50,204 nt of DNA from Lachnospiraceae bacterium (GCA_031272185.1 JAISUG010000038.1:1-50204); one strand, 5' to 3'; shown: positions 1 through 9,359, counted from the first letter of the stretch. The notes: generated by a model from the sequence alone, not told the origin. Made by a program: numbers and translations.

Positions 1-2229
1 GTGAGCTATGGCTCCGCGGCCACGGCTCCCACGGATCCTACCAGGAGCGGATACGCATTCACCGGGTGGTCGCCTGACTACACGAACATCACGGCTGACG
101 TGGACATCTACGCCCAGTACGACCAGCTCTACACCGTGGTGTATGCGCCCGGCTCACAGGGCACATGGACCGTGGGCACGGCGGCGCCTTACTACAACGC
201 GGACCTGGCGGACGGCAGCGCCACACCGGCGGCGCCGTCAGGGACTGCCCTGACAGCCACGGCCGGTTACAGGCTCACGGGATGGTCGCCGGCTATTGCA
301 TCTACGGTTGCAGCCGGGGATGCGGTTGGTTCTGTCATCACCTACACCGCCCAGTGGGGCTGGATCGACGACCTGCAGGTACGTTTCCTCGACTGGGACG
401 GCACGGTGCTGTTAACCCAGACCGTGAGCTACGGCGCATCGGCCACACCGCCGTCCGATCCCACCAGGTGGGGCTACGCATTCACCGGGTGGTCGCCTGA
501 CTACACGAACATCACGGCGGATACGGACATTTATGCACAGTATGGCGCAGCTTACAGCGTGTATTACAAAGACATCATGGGGCTGGCGCCGGTGCCTTAC
601 GACCCGAATCAATATGGGGTCGGGGCAACCGTGACAGTGAGCTTCGACATGCCTGCCAGTGTGGGTGAGTATGTCTTCCAGGGATGGACCCGGAGCTTTG
701 GCGCTTCCGCGGCGGAATACACACCGGGTGGTGTCACCACCTTTGCGATGCCTGCCAACGACGTGACACTTTACGCGGTCTGGGCCGTGCAGCCCTATGA
801 TGTGGCATATGCCCCCGGCGGCCATGGCACATGGACGCTTGGAACTGTGGCCCCGTATTACTATATCGGGGTATCCGCCTGGACCGCCACGCCCGCGCCG
901 CCCAATGCCGCCGCACTCACGGCGGATGCCGGGTATCGGTTCACCGGGTGGTCGCCTGCCTGGAACGCCACTGTCAACCCGGCGGATGCTGTGGGCGGGG
1001 TCATCACCTACACCGCCCAGTGGGGCTGGATCGACGATATCGTGGTGAATTTCCTGGACTGGGATGGAACCATCCTGGCCAGCGTGACGGTCAGCTATGG
1101 CGACACGGCCACGCCGCCGCCCAACCCGACCCGTACGGGGTATGATTTCACGGGGTGGTCCGACGACTACACAGGCGTCACCGGCGACATGGACATCTAT
1201 GCCGAGTATGAAATGATTTACTCGGAAGTGAAGTTCCTCGACTGGGACGGCACGGTGCTGTACACACAGACGGTGGCATACGGCGGAACGGCCACACCGC
1301 CCCCTGACCCTGCCAGGGCGGGGTATGAGTTTACAGGATGGTCGCCCGATTACACCAACATCACGGCGGATGTGGTGATCTATGCCCAGTACGAGATGGC
1401 TTATGCAGTGGCCTATGCGCCCGGTTCCAAGGGTACGTGGACAGTGGGCACGTCGGCGCCGTACTATTACGAGGGATTGCTGGACGGTACGGCCACACCT
1501 GCCGCACCCAATGCCGCCGCGCTGGCATCCACAGCCGGATACCGGTTCGCCGGATGGTCGCCCGTATGGAACGCCACCGTCAGCGCATCGGATGCCACGG
1601 GCGGGGTGATCACCTACACCGCACAGTGGGCTTTGATCAATGACATCGTGGTAAACTTCCTCGACTGGGACGGCAAGCTCCTGGACACCCAGGTGCTCAG
1701 CTATGGCGATGCCGCAGTGGCGCCGGTTGACCCCACGCGGACCGGGTATACATTCACCGGGTGGTCCGATGACTTCACCAGCGTGACCGGGGACATCGAC
1801 ATCGTGGCGCAGTATGGCAAGAACGTGAGCGTGACATTCTGGAGCGCGAAACGCGGCAACCTGCTGGAAGGCAACTGGATCACCTATACAGACATACCGT
1901 ATGGATCGGATCTGTCCACTGCCATCAGTGTGCCCACGCCCGAAGCGACTGTCGATTGCGAGTTCATCGGTTGGGCCCCTGCGCTCCCGACATGCATTAC
2001 CTCGGATATGTACATCGAGGCGAAGTTCGAGCAGACCGACTCCATCCACGTGTATTTCGTGGATTGGGACGGCAACTCCCTGGGGTACGAGTACATGTAT
2101 ACCTCCGGCTCCGCGGTCACGCCGCCAGCCGACCCGACACGCACCGGGTACACCTTCACCGGATGGGACCAGGACCTCTCCAGCGTGACCGGAAGCATGG
2201 TGGTGACGGCACAGTACGTGAAGGACTGA
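1..2229 (+). CDS. InlB B-repeat (Listeria-Bacteroides repeat) surface protein, 5' end outside window
   Basis: The reading frame is open from the first base to TGA at 2227, giving at least 742 residues; the true start lies upstream. It is made of alternating modules. One is about 65 residues, with the motif FLDWDG, then YG..ATPP.DPTR.GY.FTGW and an ending like DIYAQY; this is the InlB B-repeat type. The other starts YAPG..GTW and contains APYY, AGYRFTGWSP and ITYTAQW. At least six copies of the first and three of the second are visible. Such modules occur in secreted adhesins and cell-wall proteins. The C-terminus ends in a repeat with no LPXTG motif or membrane segment, so any anchor must be N-terminal, or the protein is released. 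No catalytic domain is visible. The class is clear; the ligand is unknown. Confidence 0.85.
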   Translation: MSYGSAATAPTDPTRSGYAFTGWSPDYTNITADVDIYAQYDQLYTVVYAPGSQGTWTVGTAAPYYNADLADGSATPAAPSGTALTATAGYRLTGWSPAIASTVAAGDAVGSVITYTAQWGWIDDLQVRFLDWDGTVLLTQTVSYGASATPPSDPTRWGYAFTGWSPDYTNITADTDIYAQYGAAYSVYYKDIMGLAPVPYDPNQYGVGATVTVSFDMPASVGEYVFQGWTRSFGASAAEYTPGGVTTFAMPANDVTLYAVWAVQPYDVAYAPGGHGTWTLGTVAPYYYIGVSAWTATPAPPNAAALTADAGYRFTGWSPAWNATVNPADAVGGVITYTAQWGWIDDIVVNFLDWDGTILASVTVSYGDTATPPPNPTRTGYDFTGWSDDYTGVTGDMDIYAEYEMIYSEVKFLDWDGTVLYTQTVAYGGTATPPPDPARAGYEFTGWSPDYTNITADVVIYAQYEMAYAVAYAPGSKGTWTVGTSAPYYYEGLLDGTATPAAPNAAALASTAGYRFAGWSPVWNATVSASDATGGVITYTAQWALINDIVVNFLDWDGKLLDTQVLSYGDAAVAPVDPTRTGYTFTGWSDDFTSVTGDIDIVAQYGKNVSVTFWSAKRGNLLEGNWITYTDIPYGSDLSTAISVPTPEATVDCEFIGWAPALPTCITSDMYIEAKFEQTDSIHVYFVDWDGNSLGYEYMYTSGSAVTPPADPTRTGYTFTGWDQDLSSVTGSMVVTAQYVKD

Positions 2230-2289
2230 CGCAGCCGCGACGCAAAACCACATGAGCAGCCTCAACACAAAACCACAAGACAAGCAGCG

Positions 2290-2320
2290 CCGGGCGGGGG
2301 AAACCCCGCCCGGTGTTTGC
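2290..2320 (+). terminator. Terminator-like hairpin after the surface protein gene
   Basis: A perfect 10-bp GC stem (2290-2299 with 2304-2313) and a GAAA loop lie 60 bp after the stop codon. A short, weak T run (TGTTTGC) follows. It probably ends transcription of the surface protein gene. Confidence 0.6.
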
Positions 2321-2361
2321 GTATATAAAGTCACGACATCTGTTTTTGTGCTTGCTTGTTG

Positions 2362-2417
2362 GTGCTTGCATGTCGCCCGACGAACCTACAACCGCAGTTG
2401 GTCGGACATGCAAGCAC
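2362..2417. other. Long imperfect palindrome in the 2230-2578 gap
   Basis: The arms 2362-2374 and 2405-2417 are a perfect 13-bp inverted repeat beginning GTGCTTGCATGTC. A 3-nt bulge and four more pairs (2378-2381 with 2401-2404) extend it. The loop of about 19 nt contains a smaller AAC/GTT pairing. No T run follows. It could be a transcript structure, a small mobile repeat or an integration site; nothing in the sequence decides. The rest of the gap holds only the terminator and a promoter candidate. Confidence 0.5.
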
Positions 2418-2472
2418 ACTTCGATATGCCGTTGCCATAGAAATAATAAACCCTGCCATGTGATTGTGCGTA

Positions 2473-2501
2473 TTGTTTCTTCCCGCGTTCTGTGTTAGAA
2501 T
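2473..2501 (+). promoter_or_regulatory. Sigma-70-type promoter candidate for the ATPase pseudogene
   Basis: TTGTTT (2473-2478) and TAGAAT (2496-2501) are separated by 17 bp, 77 bp before the ATG at 2579. Confidence 0.45.
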
Positions 2502-2578
2502 CTACCCAACGGGCCGAAGACGGATTCAAGCGGGCTTCCCGGGCCGGTCTGCCGACATCTGTCAAACAGGAGGGTGGG

Positions 2579-3309
2579 ATGAAAGACAGCTATAAAATGA
2601 TCCCCTACGGGATCAGCAATTACAAGACGATCGCAACAAAAAACTATGCCTACATCGACAAGACCAGGTACATCGAGCAGCTGGAGCGGGTCGGCGCACC
2701 GTACCTGTTTTTCCTGCGGCCCAGGCGGTTCGGCAAAAGCCTGTTCACTTCCGTGCTCAACTGCTATTACGATGTGAGCGAAAAGGATCATTTCGACACC
2801 TATTTCGGGGACACGTACATCGGGCAGCATCCCACGGAAAACCGCAACAGCTACATGATGCTGAACTTCAACTTCTCCGGGATCGACACCGAGCCTGCCG
2901 AGGAGTTCCCAGGTAATTTCCGGAACCGGGTCAGGGTCGCTTTGGAAATCTTCCTCAAACCATCAGCCCGGCGTATGTGGTCAAGTCCGAGTACGAAGTC
3001 CCCGGAGGGTTCATCGACCTCGCCCTCCTGCCCAACAACAAATTCTATGTGGATCACTATGCGCTGATTGAGGTGAAGCACATTTCGAGAAGCGAATACG
3101 AGAAAAAGGACGGCGGGAAAGGGAAGGCCGGGGAAGCATTGGTGGCTGAAAAACGGGATGTGGCATTGGCCCAGCTGGCCCGGTATTGCGCTGCGCAGGA
3201 AATGGAGCCGATCCCTGGCCTGAAAAAATGGGTGCTGGTGTTCGCCGGATACCAGTGCGTATTGAATGTGGATGCGGACGTGCAGTGCGGTTATTGCTCC
3301 GCCAACTAA
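2579..3309 (+). pseudogene. Decayed AAA-ATPase-like / PD-(D/E)XK nuclease family gene (internal deletion and frameshift)
   Basis: The start ATG at 2579 follows an AGGAGGG site. The N-terminal part reads as the AAA-ATPase-like family often encoded in gut Clostridia and Bacteroidetes (early motifs IPYGISNY, YIDKT, and RPRRFGKSLF as the nucleotide-binding loop). After about residue 115 the frame loses similarity and runs into Ser/Pro-rich nonsense. From about 2965, in a different frame, the C-terminal nuclease part appears (VPGGFIDLAL, then ALIEVKH, the E-x-K core of the nuclease fold). Intact members are usually above 500 residues, so a middle segment of more than 200 residues is missing and the two ends are out of frame. 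The TAA that ends the second part lies inside the dispersed repeat at 3291-3366, so the natural C-terminus was probably replaced too. Confidence 0.75.
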
Positions 3310-3366
3310 ACAATGCGCATTCAACATTGGTCTCAATTTTGCGCAAGGTTTAGACGGCATTGCAAT
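3291..3366 (+). repeat. Dispersed 76-bp repeat, copy A (MITE/REP-like)
   Basis: This segment begins TTATTGC, ends GCAAT and contains CTAAACAATGC and GGTCTCAA. By eye it is about 83% identical to the reverse complement of 4370-4444, and its first 30 bases resemble part of 21416-21477. The ends ATTGC/GCAAT are a short terminal inverted repeat. It supplies the stop codon of the upstream pseudogene. No protein is encoded. Confidence 0.75.
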
Positions 3367-3406
3367 AAAACGCAAGCCATGCCTGTTGCATTGCCAATTA
3401 ATTCCA

Positions 3407-3435
3407 TTGACTAATCCGGGTTTTTCCACTATGAT
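3407..3435 (+). promoter_or_regulatory. Sigma-70-type promoter candidate upstream of the HAD phosphatase
   Basis: TTGACT (3407-3412) and TATGAT (3430-3435) are separated by 17 bp. This would give a leader of about 220 nt before the ATG at 3661. The leader has one clear hairpin (GGCAAGC 3510-3516 with GCTTGCC 3525-3531) but no riboswitch I can name. Confidence 0.5.
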
Positions 3436-3660
3436 AGGGGTTGTGCCGACAGTGCACACCCGCATCAGTGTGTTGGGGATGCACTTGATCGACGAATGGC
3501 ATGAAATGGGGCAAGCCCAGGCTAGCTTGCCACTTTGGGACAGGACAGGGTGGGTATTCATAGATGAAAGCCGGTACGATGTTTGCAAGTTCATGACCCG
3601 CTTTGGAGTAGGGTTCGGTAGGTACACATAGAGGGTTTGGAACAGGACGGATGGGATGAC

Positions 3661-4317
3661 ATGATCAAGTGTGCGGTGTTTGATTTGGACGGGACGCTGG
3701 CGGACAGCCTGCAGGCGCTGACCCATACCACGAACCTGACCTTGGCGCATTTTGGGCTGGGGGCGGTGGACGAGGCGCATATCAAGGTGTTCGTGGGCGA
3801 CGGGTACAAAAAATTGGTGGAGCGGTCGGTGCGCTTTGTGGGCGGGGAAGCCGCAGTCGACATGGCGGCGGTCCAGGCACGCTACCTGGAGAATTTTGCG
3901 ATGTTTTCCACCTATGGGCTCCGTGCCTATGACGGGATGGCGGGGCTTTTGGATGGGATGCGGGCAAAGGGCCTGAAAACAGGCGTGCTGTCAAACAAAG
4001 TCCAGGCCCGCACCGAGGAGAACATCGCCATGCTCTATGGGGCGGAGCGGTTCGACACCATCCGGGGGGAACGGCCGGGGGTGCCCATCAAGCCGGACCC
4101 CACGGCGCTTTTGGAGATGCTGGGCGAGTGGGGGTTTTCGCCTGGGGAGTGCCTGTATTTCGGCGACACCAACACGGACATGCGCACGGGGAAGGCGGCC
4201 GGGGCTGTTACCGTGGGGGTCCTGTGGGGGTTCCGGGACAGGGCGGAGCTGGAAGAGGCGCGGGCGGACTATATCATAGGGCGGCCTGAGGAAGTGTGGG
4301 GGCGGATATTGCGGTGA
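3661..4317 (+). CDS. HAD-family hydrolase, phosphoglycolate phosphatase / PpaX-like
   Basis: 218 residues. All four HAD motifs are present: FDLDGTLADS (motif I nucleophile Asp, residues 6-15), LSNK (motif II), the Lys of PIKPDP (motif III) and YFGDTNTDM (motif IV). The cap between motifs I and II is the helical type of subfamily IA. Family members hydrolyse small phosphate esters such as phosphoglycolate or pyrophosphate; the substrate cannot be chosen from sequence. The ATG at 3661 begins the conserved MIKCAVFDLDGT; an in-frame TTG at 3637 is a less likely start. The gene stands alone between two inverted copies of a dispersed repeat. A degenerate copy of its last 25 bases lies about 44 bp downstream. 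Confidence 0.85.
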   Translation: MIKCAVFDLDGTLADSLQALTHTTNLTLAHFGLGAVDEAHIKVFVGDGYKKLVERSVRFVGGEAAVDMAAVQARYLENFAMFSTYGLRAYDGMAGLLDGMRAKGLKTGVLSNKVQARTEENIAMLYGAERFDTIRGERPGVPIKPDPTALLEMLGEWGFSPGECLYFGDTNTDMRTGKAAGAVTVGVLWGFRDRAELEEARADYIIGRPEEVWGRILR

Positions 4318-4369
4318 GGCAAATGAGGCAGCGGGCCGTGTGGTGGCAATATATGCGTGACATAGTATT

Positions 4370-4444
4370 ATTGCCCCGCCGGCTAAGCCTTGCGCAAAGT
4401 TGAGACCAATGTCGAACGTGCATTGTTTAGTGGATGGGGCAATA
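4370..4444 (-). repeat. Dispersed 76-bp repeat, copy B (inverted relative to copy A)
   Basis: The reverse complement matches 3291-3366 at about 83% by eye, ends included (TTATTGC ... GCAAT). With copy A it brackets the HAD phosphatase gene in inverted orientation. Confidence 0.75.
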
Positions 4445-4558
4445 AGCCCGCAGATGAGTACAAATAACGCATGCATTGTTTTGTGAGACATGCATTGGAT
4501 ATGGGATTGCGTTAGGATTGGGAAGTTGCGCTTATCAACGGGGGGAGAAGGAAGCATC

Positions 4559-5929
4559 GTGAAGAAACGTATCTGCGTGTGCGTCTGCATCGTGGCGCTG
4601 GCGGGGGCGGGCTGTTCCCGGATCGCCGGCCTGCTGCCCAAAGGCAAAGAAGCGGCGCAAACGAACATCGCGACAGGGGATGTGGTCGCGGAAACGACGG
4701 ACGCGGCACAGACCGAGCCGCCGGAAACAGAAGCCCCGAAGCCGGCAAAGCCGGAAGCGGTAAAAGTGAAGGGGATCTACATCTCGGCATTCGTGGCAGG
4801 CACCAGGTCCCGCATAGACGAAATCGTCGAGGAGATCGACCACAGCCAGATCAACGCATTGGTCATCGACGTGAAAAACGACGACGGGCGGGTGACATTC
4901 CCCATGGATTCCCCGCTGGTGACCCAGCTGGGGTCGGTGAAGACCACGATATCGGACATCGACGGGCTGATGGAAAAGCTCAAGGGCCATGACATCTACA
5001 CCATCGCGCGTATCGTGGCGTTCCGGGACCCATACCTCCCGGAGCAACGGCCCGAATGGGGCCTGCAGCTGGCCGACGGCAGCCTCTACCGGGACAAAAA
5101 GGGATCCGCATGGATCAACCCATACAAGAAAGAGGTGTGGGACTACCTGGTGGAGATCTGCAGGAAAGCCGGGGAGGCAGGGTTTGACGAGGTGCAGTTC
5201 GACTACATACGTTTCTGCACGGAGCGGGGCATCGACGAGGTGGTGTACGACGAGGCGGACGTGAAGGGGCGCAGCCAGACCCAGGTGATCACGGAGTTCA
5301 TCGACTATGCCTACGCTCAGCTGAAAGACGAGATTTACGTCTCCGCGGACGTGTTCGGCACCATCATCACCAGCGATGTGGATGCGGGGCTGGTGGGGCA
5401 GGACTACTCGGATATGGCATCCGCATTGGACTATATCTGCCCCATGGTCTACCCTTCACACTATTCCAATGGGAGTTTCGGCATCAGCAGGCCGGACCTG
5501 GAGCCGTACCAGACGATCTTTGCGGCGATGCAGGCGTCATGGAAAGACCTGGAGGACGCCAAGGCGCAAGCGGCAGCGGCTTCCGGGGGCGCTGCGGCGG
5601 GCGGGAGCGGATCAGGTTCCGGTTCCGCTGCCGGGGAAAGCGCGGGCCAAAGCACTGCGGCGGGTGACGGCTCGGCCGGCGCTACGGCGGACGGGGACGG
5701 GTCCGGCTCGGATGGCACCGGAGGCGGCGGCGTCCCGCGCTCGCCCCGCGCCATCGTGCGGCCGTGGCTGCAGGACTTCACCGCCAGCTACCTGGGGAGC
5801 GGGAACTACAGGGAGTACGGGCCCGACGAGATAAACGCCGAGATCCAGGCGGTGTACGACGCCGGGTACGACGAGTGGCTTTTGTGGGATGCGTCCTGCA
5901 ACTACAGCTGGGAAGGGCTGCGGGAGTGA
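4559..5929 (+). CDS. DUF4015 putative glycoside hydrolase, lipoprotein
   Basis: 456 residues from a GTG at 4559 behind a GGGGGGAGAAGG site. The N-terminus is a basic stretch, a hydrophobic run and LAGAGC, a plausible lipobox, so the protein is probably a lipid-anchored exported protein. A Thr/Glu/Pro-rich spacer (to about residue 80) precedes the DUF4015 domain: VKGIYISAF, NALVIDVKNDDG, FDEVQFDYIRF (likely catalytic acidic residues of the TIM barrel), YVSADVFGT, CPMVYPSHY and, at the end, YDEWLLWDA. The family is predicted to act on cell-wall or capsular glycans but has no settled substrate. A Gly/Ser/Ala/Asp-rich insert of about 65 residues (nt 5558-5745) splits the barrel before its last strand. 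The last bases, stop included, recur at 5983-5999. Confidence 0.8.
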   Translation: MKKRICVCVCIVALAGAGCSRIAGLLPKGKEAAQTNIATGDVVAETTDAAQTEPPETEAPKPAKPEAVKVKGIYISAFVAGTRSRIDEIVEEIDHSQINALVIDVKNDDGRVTFPMDSPLVTQLGSVKTTISDIDGLMEKLKGHDIYTIARIVAFRDPYLPEQRPEWGLQLADGSLYRDKKGSAWINPYKKEVWDYLVEICRKAGEAGFDEVQFDYIRFCTERGIDEVVYDEADVKGRSQTQVITEFIDYAYAQLKDEIYVSADVFGTIITSDVDAGLVGQDYSDMASALDYICPMVYPSHYSNGSFGISRPDLEPYQTIFAAMQASWKDLEDAKAQAAAASGGAAAGGSGSGSGSAAGESAGQSTAAGDGSAGATADGDGSGSDGTGGGGVPRSPRAIVRPWLQDFTASYLGSGNYREYGPDEINAEIQAVYDAGYDEWLLWDASCNYSWEGLRE

Positions 5930-5999
5930 GAACCCCGCTATCGCCTGCGGCAAATGCGTAAGCGGACGTGGGTCCGCAGCCCGGCTGCGGGAGTGAGAA
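5916..5999 (+). repeat. Stop echo: 17-bp direct repeat across the DUF4015 stop codon
   Basis: Bases 5916-5932, which include the stop TGA, are repeated exactly at 5983-5999 (period 67). The 50 bp between hold a perfect 6-bp hairpin (GCGGAC-GTGG-GTCCGC, 5962-5977). The second copy ends 6 bp before the uvrC ATG, and its GGGAG is the only SD-like sequence there. Confidence 0.85.
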
Positions 6000-6005
6000 T
6001 ATAAT

Positions 6006-8357
6006 ATGTTCGATATCCAAGAAGAGTTGGGCAAGCTCCCGAAGAGCCCGGGGGTGTACCTGATGCACGACCAAAAGGACCGGATCATATATATCGGCAA
6101 GGCGGTGAACCTGAAGAACCGGGTGCGGCAGTATTTCCAGTCCAGCCGGGGCAAATCGGACACCATCGCCCAGATGGTCACGCACATCGCCCGGTTCGAG
6201 TACATCGTCACTGATTCGGAGCTGGAAGCCCTGGTGCTGGAAAACAACCTGATCAAGGAACACCGACCCCGCTACAACACCATGCTCAAGGACGACAAGA
6301 CTTACCCATATATCAAAGTGACGGTGGCGGAGGATTTCCCGAGGCTATTGTTTTCCAGGATAATCAAAAAGGACAAGAGCAAATATTTCGGGCCGTACTC
6401 CAGCTCTGGCGCGGTAAATGACACGTTGGAGCTGCTGCGCAAACTCTTCAAGATCCGCACGTGCAACCGCGCGCTCCCCAGGGACATCGGCAAGGAACGG
6501 CCCTGCCTTAACTACCACATCAAGCAGTGCGACGCGCCGTGCCAGGGATACGTAAGCAAAGAGGGGTATGCGGCTTCGGTGCAGTCTGCGCTGGATTTTC
6601 TGGGCGGCCGGTATGCCCCTGTGCTCAAGGGGCTGGAACAGAAGATGAAAGCGGCTTCGGATGCGATGGATTTCGAAAAAGCCATAGAATACAGGGAACT
6701 GCTGGGGAGCGTGCGCCAGGTTGCGCAGAAACAGAAGATCACGGACGTAAGCGACGAGGACAGGGACATCGTCGCCGTCGCCATGGACGAGACGGATGCG
6801 GTGGTGCAGGTGTTCTTCGTGCGTGGGGGCAAACTCATCGGGCGGGAACATTTCCACATGAGGGTTGGGGAGGATGCCGCGCTGCCCGATGGGCAGGCTG
6901 GTTTGACGCCGGATGCAGGTGGGGCGGCGGGCACTGATGCGGTGCCGGATGCTGCCCCGACCGGGGCAGGCGGCAGCTTGGCTGACGCAGGCGGCAGTTT
7001 GACTGACGCAGGCGGCAGTTTGACTGACGCCGTTCAGGAAGGGGATGCCGGGGCTGACGCCGTACCGGCAGATGGGGACGATGTGCCGGCGGGTTTGACG
7101 CCGGATACGGTGGGTGCGGCGACCTCGCACATCTTGGGCGCATTTCTGAAACAGTACTACGCAGGGGCGCCTTTCGTGCCCCACACGCTGGTACTCCAGG
7201 CCCAACCCCAGGAGAGCGGCCTCATAGAGCAATGGCTCTGTGCCAAGCGGGGACAGCGGGTGCGTATCCGGGTGCCGCTACGGGGTGAGGCGGAAAAACT
7301 GGTGGAGCTGGCGGCGAAAAACGCCGCACTGGTCCTTTCCCAGGACAAAGAAAAGATCAAGCGGGAAGAACTGCGCACCATCGGAGCTGTGCACCAGATC
7401 GAAGAGCTTTTGGGGCTGTCGGGCATCCGCCGCATGGAGGCGTTTGACATCTCCAATACCGGCGGGGTGCTGTCCGTGGGTTCCATGGTGGTGTTCGAGG
7501 ACGGGCGGCCCAAACGCAGCGCATACCGCAAGTTCCGCATCCAGACGGTGACAGGCCCCGACGACTACGCTTCCATGAAGGAAGTGCTGGGCAGGCGGCT
7601 GCGCCACGGGCTGGAAGAGCAGGCGTTGCTGGGGGGCGGCGGTGCGTCTGCCGCGGGGCCGGTCATGGTTCCCTTTTCGGGGGCCGATGACGCTACAGGT
7701 GACATCACAGCCGGCCCAGCCATTGGCGGTAATGCCGCTGGCATAGGGAAGTTCTCGGCTCTTCCGGACCTGCTTATGATGGACGGTGGGAAAGGCCAGG
7801 TGAACATCGCATTGGAAGTGATGGGGGAAATCGGCGTGGAGATCCCCGTGTGCGGGATGGTGAAGGACGACAGGCACCGCACCAGGGGTCTGTATTATCA
7901 AAACAGGGAGATTGACATCGACACCCACAGCGAGGGGTTCCAGCTGATCACCCGGATACAGGACGAGGCGCATAGGTTTGCCATCGAGTACCACCGCAGC
8001 CTGCGGGGGAAAGGCCAGGTGAAGTCCGTGCTGGACGACATCCCGGGGATCGGGAAAACCAGGCGCAAGGCACTGCTGCGGGCGTTCGGCTCATTGGACG
8101 CCATCAAGGGGGCAGACGAGGATGCGCTCCGTGCGGTGCCGGGGATGAACGTCCGGGCGGCGGCGGCGGTGCGGGGGTATTTCGCGGGGACGGGGAAGGG
8201 ACCAAGCAAAGCGGCCCCGGATGTGGCGATCCGATCAGAGTGGGAAGCCGCTGGGGGAACGAAGACAGTGGCAGTGACACGGACTGGCGAACACCCCAAG
8301 GCGGTCCAACCGGATGTGGAAGCCGCTGGGGGAACGAAGACAGTGGCAGTGACGTGA
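6006..8357 (+). CDS. uvrC: UvrABC nucleotide excision repair subunit C
   Basis: 783 residues against a usual 600-630. In order: GIY-YIG nuclease (residues ~12-92, GVYLMHDQ and [13 protein letters not shown]), UVR motif (~213-240, [15 protein letters not shown]), RNase-H-like nuclease (~475 on, [18 protein letters not shown] near 592), and a tandem helix-hairpin-helix (~672-725, [13 protein letters not shown]). The protein makes both incisions around DNA lesions with UvrB. Three regions are foreign to the family: an Ala/Gly/Asp/Thr-rich insert at residues ~294-372 that contains three 21-bp tandem units (nt 6966-7028), a second insert at ~541-580, and a tail after the HhH made of a 25-codon repeat. 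The inserts fall between domains or in loops, and the catalytic motifs are intact. Confidence 0.95.
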   Translation: MFDIQEELGKLPKSPGVYLMHDQKDRIIYIGKAVNLKNRVRQYFQSSRGKSDTIAQMVTHIARFEYIVTDSELEALVLENNLIKEHRPRYNTMLKDDKTYPYIKVTVAEDFPRLLFSRIIKKDKSKYFGPYSSSGAVNDTLELLRKLFKIRTCNRALPRDIGKERPCLNYHIKQCDAPCQGYVSKEGYAASVQSALDFLGGRYAPVLKGLEQKMKAASDAMDFEKAIEYRELLGSVRQVAQKQKITDVSDEDRDIVAVAMDETDAVVQVFFVRGGKLIGREHFHMRVGEDAALPDGQAGLTPDAGGAAGTDAVPDAAPTGAGGSLADAGGSLTDAGGSLTDAVQEGDAGADAVPADGDDVPAGLTPDTVGAATSHILGAFLKQYYAGAPFVPHTLVLQAQPQESGLIEQWLCAKRGQRVRIRVPLRGEAEKLVELAAKNAALVLSQDKEKIKREELRTIGAVHQIEELLGLSGIRRMEAFDISNTGGVLSVGSMVVFEDGRPKRSAYRKFRIQTVTGPDDYASMKEVLGRRLRHGLEEQALLGGGGASAAGPVMVPFSGADDATGDITAGPAIGGNAAGIGKFSALPDLLMMDGGKGQVNIALEVMGEIGVEIPVCGMVKDDRHRTRGLYYQNREIDIDTHSEGFQLITRIQDEAHRFAIEYHRSLRGKGQVKSVLDDIPGIGKTRRKALLRAFGSLDAIKGADEDALRAVPGMNVRAAAAVRGYFAGTGKGPSKAAPDVAIRSEWEAAGGTKTVAVTRTGEHPKAVQPDVEAAGGTKTVAVT
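8243..8353 (+). repeat. 36-bp direct repeat at the 3' end of uvrC
   Basis: 8243-8278 and 8318-8353 are identical; the period is 75 bp, 25 codons, so the C-terminal motif [12 protein letters not shown] occurs twice. In the first copy the frame continues (ACACGG); in the second it ends in TGA. Sequence just upstream of each copy is also loosely similar. Confidence 0.85.
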
Positions 8358-8431
8358 CATGGGCGATATGCGGCAGTATCGGCGCAGGGCCTATGCGGGG
8401 AATGATAAGACATTGTGGATGGGAGAGCGGC

Positions 8432-9358
8432 ATGGTAGGCGTGACGATTGACGAATTGGTTGCAAAGATGGAACTGAAGAACCTGACACCATCGGTGGAT
8501 CTGGGGGCGATTGTGCTGACGCACCCGGAGGTGAACCGCCCTGCGCTGCAGCTGACCGGGTTTTTCAGCCATTTTGACAAGGAGCGTGTGCAGATCATTG
8601 GCACAGTGGAAAAGGAATACATGCAGATGATGAGGGACGAGGACAAGGAGACGGTCTACCGCAAGCTCCTCTCGGCCAAAATCCCCTGCCTGGTGTATTG
8701 CCGAAACTACCAGCCGGACCCGAAGATGCTGGAGCTGTGCGAGTTTTACCAGGTACCCGCACTGTCCAGCTCCCAGGTCACATCGGACGTGATGGCGGAG
8801 GTGATCCGCTGGCTGAAGGTGCGTCTGGCGCCCTGCATCAGCATCCACGGAGTGCTGGTGGATGTGTATGGTGAGGGCGTGCTCATCATGGGGGAAAGCG
8901 GCATCGGCAAAAGCGAGGCGGCCCTGGAGCTGATCAAGCGGGGCCACCGCCTGGTGACGGATGACGTGGTGGAAATCCGCAAAGTCAGCGAAGAGACGCT
9001 GGTGGGCTGCGCACCGGATATCACGAAGCATTTCATAGAGCTGAGGGGCATCGGCATCATCGACGTGAAGACGCTGTTCGGCGTGGAGAGCGTGAAAGAA
9101 AGCCAGTCCATCGACATGGTGATCAAGCTGGAAGAATGGGAAAAGGACAAGGAATACGACCGCCTGGGGCTGGAAGATGCGTATATCGAGTTTTTGGGCA
9201 ACAGGGTGGTCTGCCATTCCCTGCCGATACGCCCGGGGCGGAACCTGGCCATCATCGTGGAGGCCGCCGCCGTCAACCACCGCCAGAAGCTCATGGGGTA
9301 CAATGCGGCGCAGGAGCTGTACAACCGCGTGCAGGCGAACCTGAACCGGAAAGACTGA
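8432..9358 (+). CDS. hprK: HPr(Ser) kinase/phosphorylase
   Basis: 308 residues, the usual size. N-terminal domain (1-~130), then a kinase domain with the P-loop GESGIGKSE (from residue 154) and the HprK signature region RLVTDDVVEIRK. It phosphorylates HPr and Crh on Ser46 when glycolytic intermediates and ATP are high, and dephosphorylates them otherwise. The ATG at 8432 is preceded by GGGAGAG and starts the family-typical MVGVTIDELV. The frame stays open upstream as far as 8240, but that stretch is the uvrC 3' repeat in another frame. Its partners in the window are the Crh-like protein (13467) and HPr (41123-41386), both with Ser46. It carries no low-complexity insert. Confidence 0.95.
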   Translation: MVGVTIDELVAKMELKNLTPSVDLGAIVLTHPEVNRPALQLTGFFSHFDKERVQIIGTVEKEYMQMMRDEDKETVYRKLLSAKIPCLVYCRNYQPDPKMLELCEFYQVPALSSSQVTSDVMAEVIRWLKVRLAPCISIHGVLVDVYGEGVLIMGESGIGKSEAALELIKRGHRLVTDDVVEIRKVSEETLVGCAPDITKHFIELRGIGIIDVKTLFGVESVKESQSIDMVIKLEEWEKDKEYDRLGLEDAYIEFLGNRVVCHSLPIRPGRNLAIIVEAAAVNHRQKLMGYNAAQELYNRVQANLNRKD

Positions 9359-9359
9359 G

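Noticed and set aside
412-2334. Long open frame of about 640 codons on the minus strand opposite the surface protein gene
   Set aside because: It is a by-product of the GC-rich repetitive plus-strand gene; it has no recognisable domain, and the plus-strand frame shows clear InlB-type repeats.
2362-2417. Integron attC site
   Set aside because: The palindrome lacks the GTTRRRY and RYYYAAC boxes in the right places, and no integrase or cassette array is visible.
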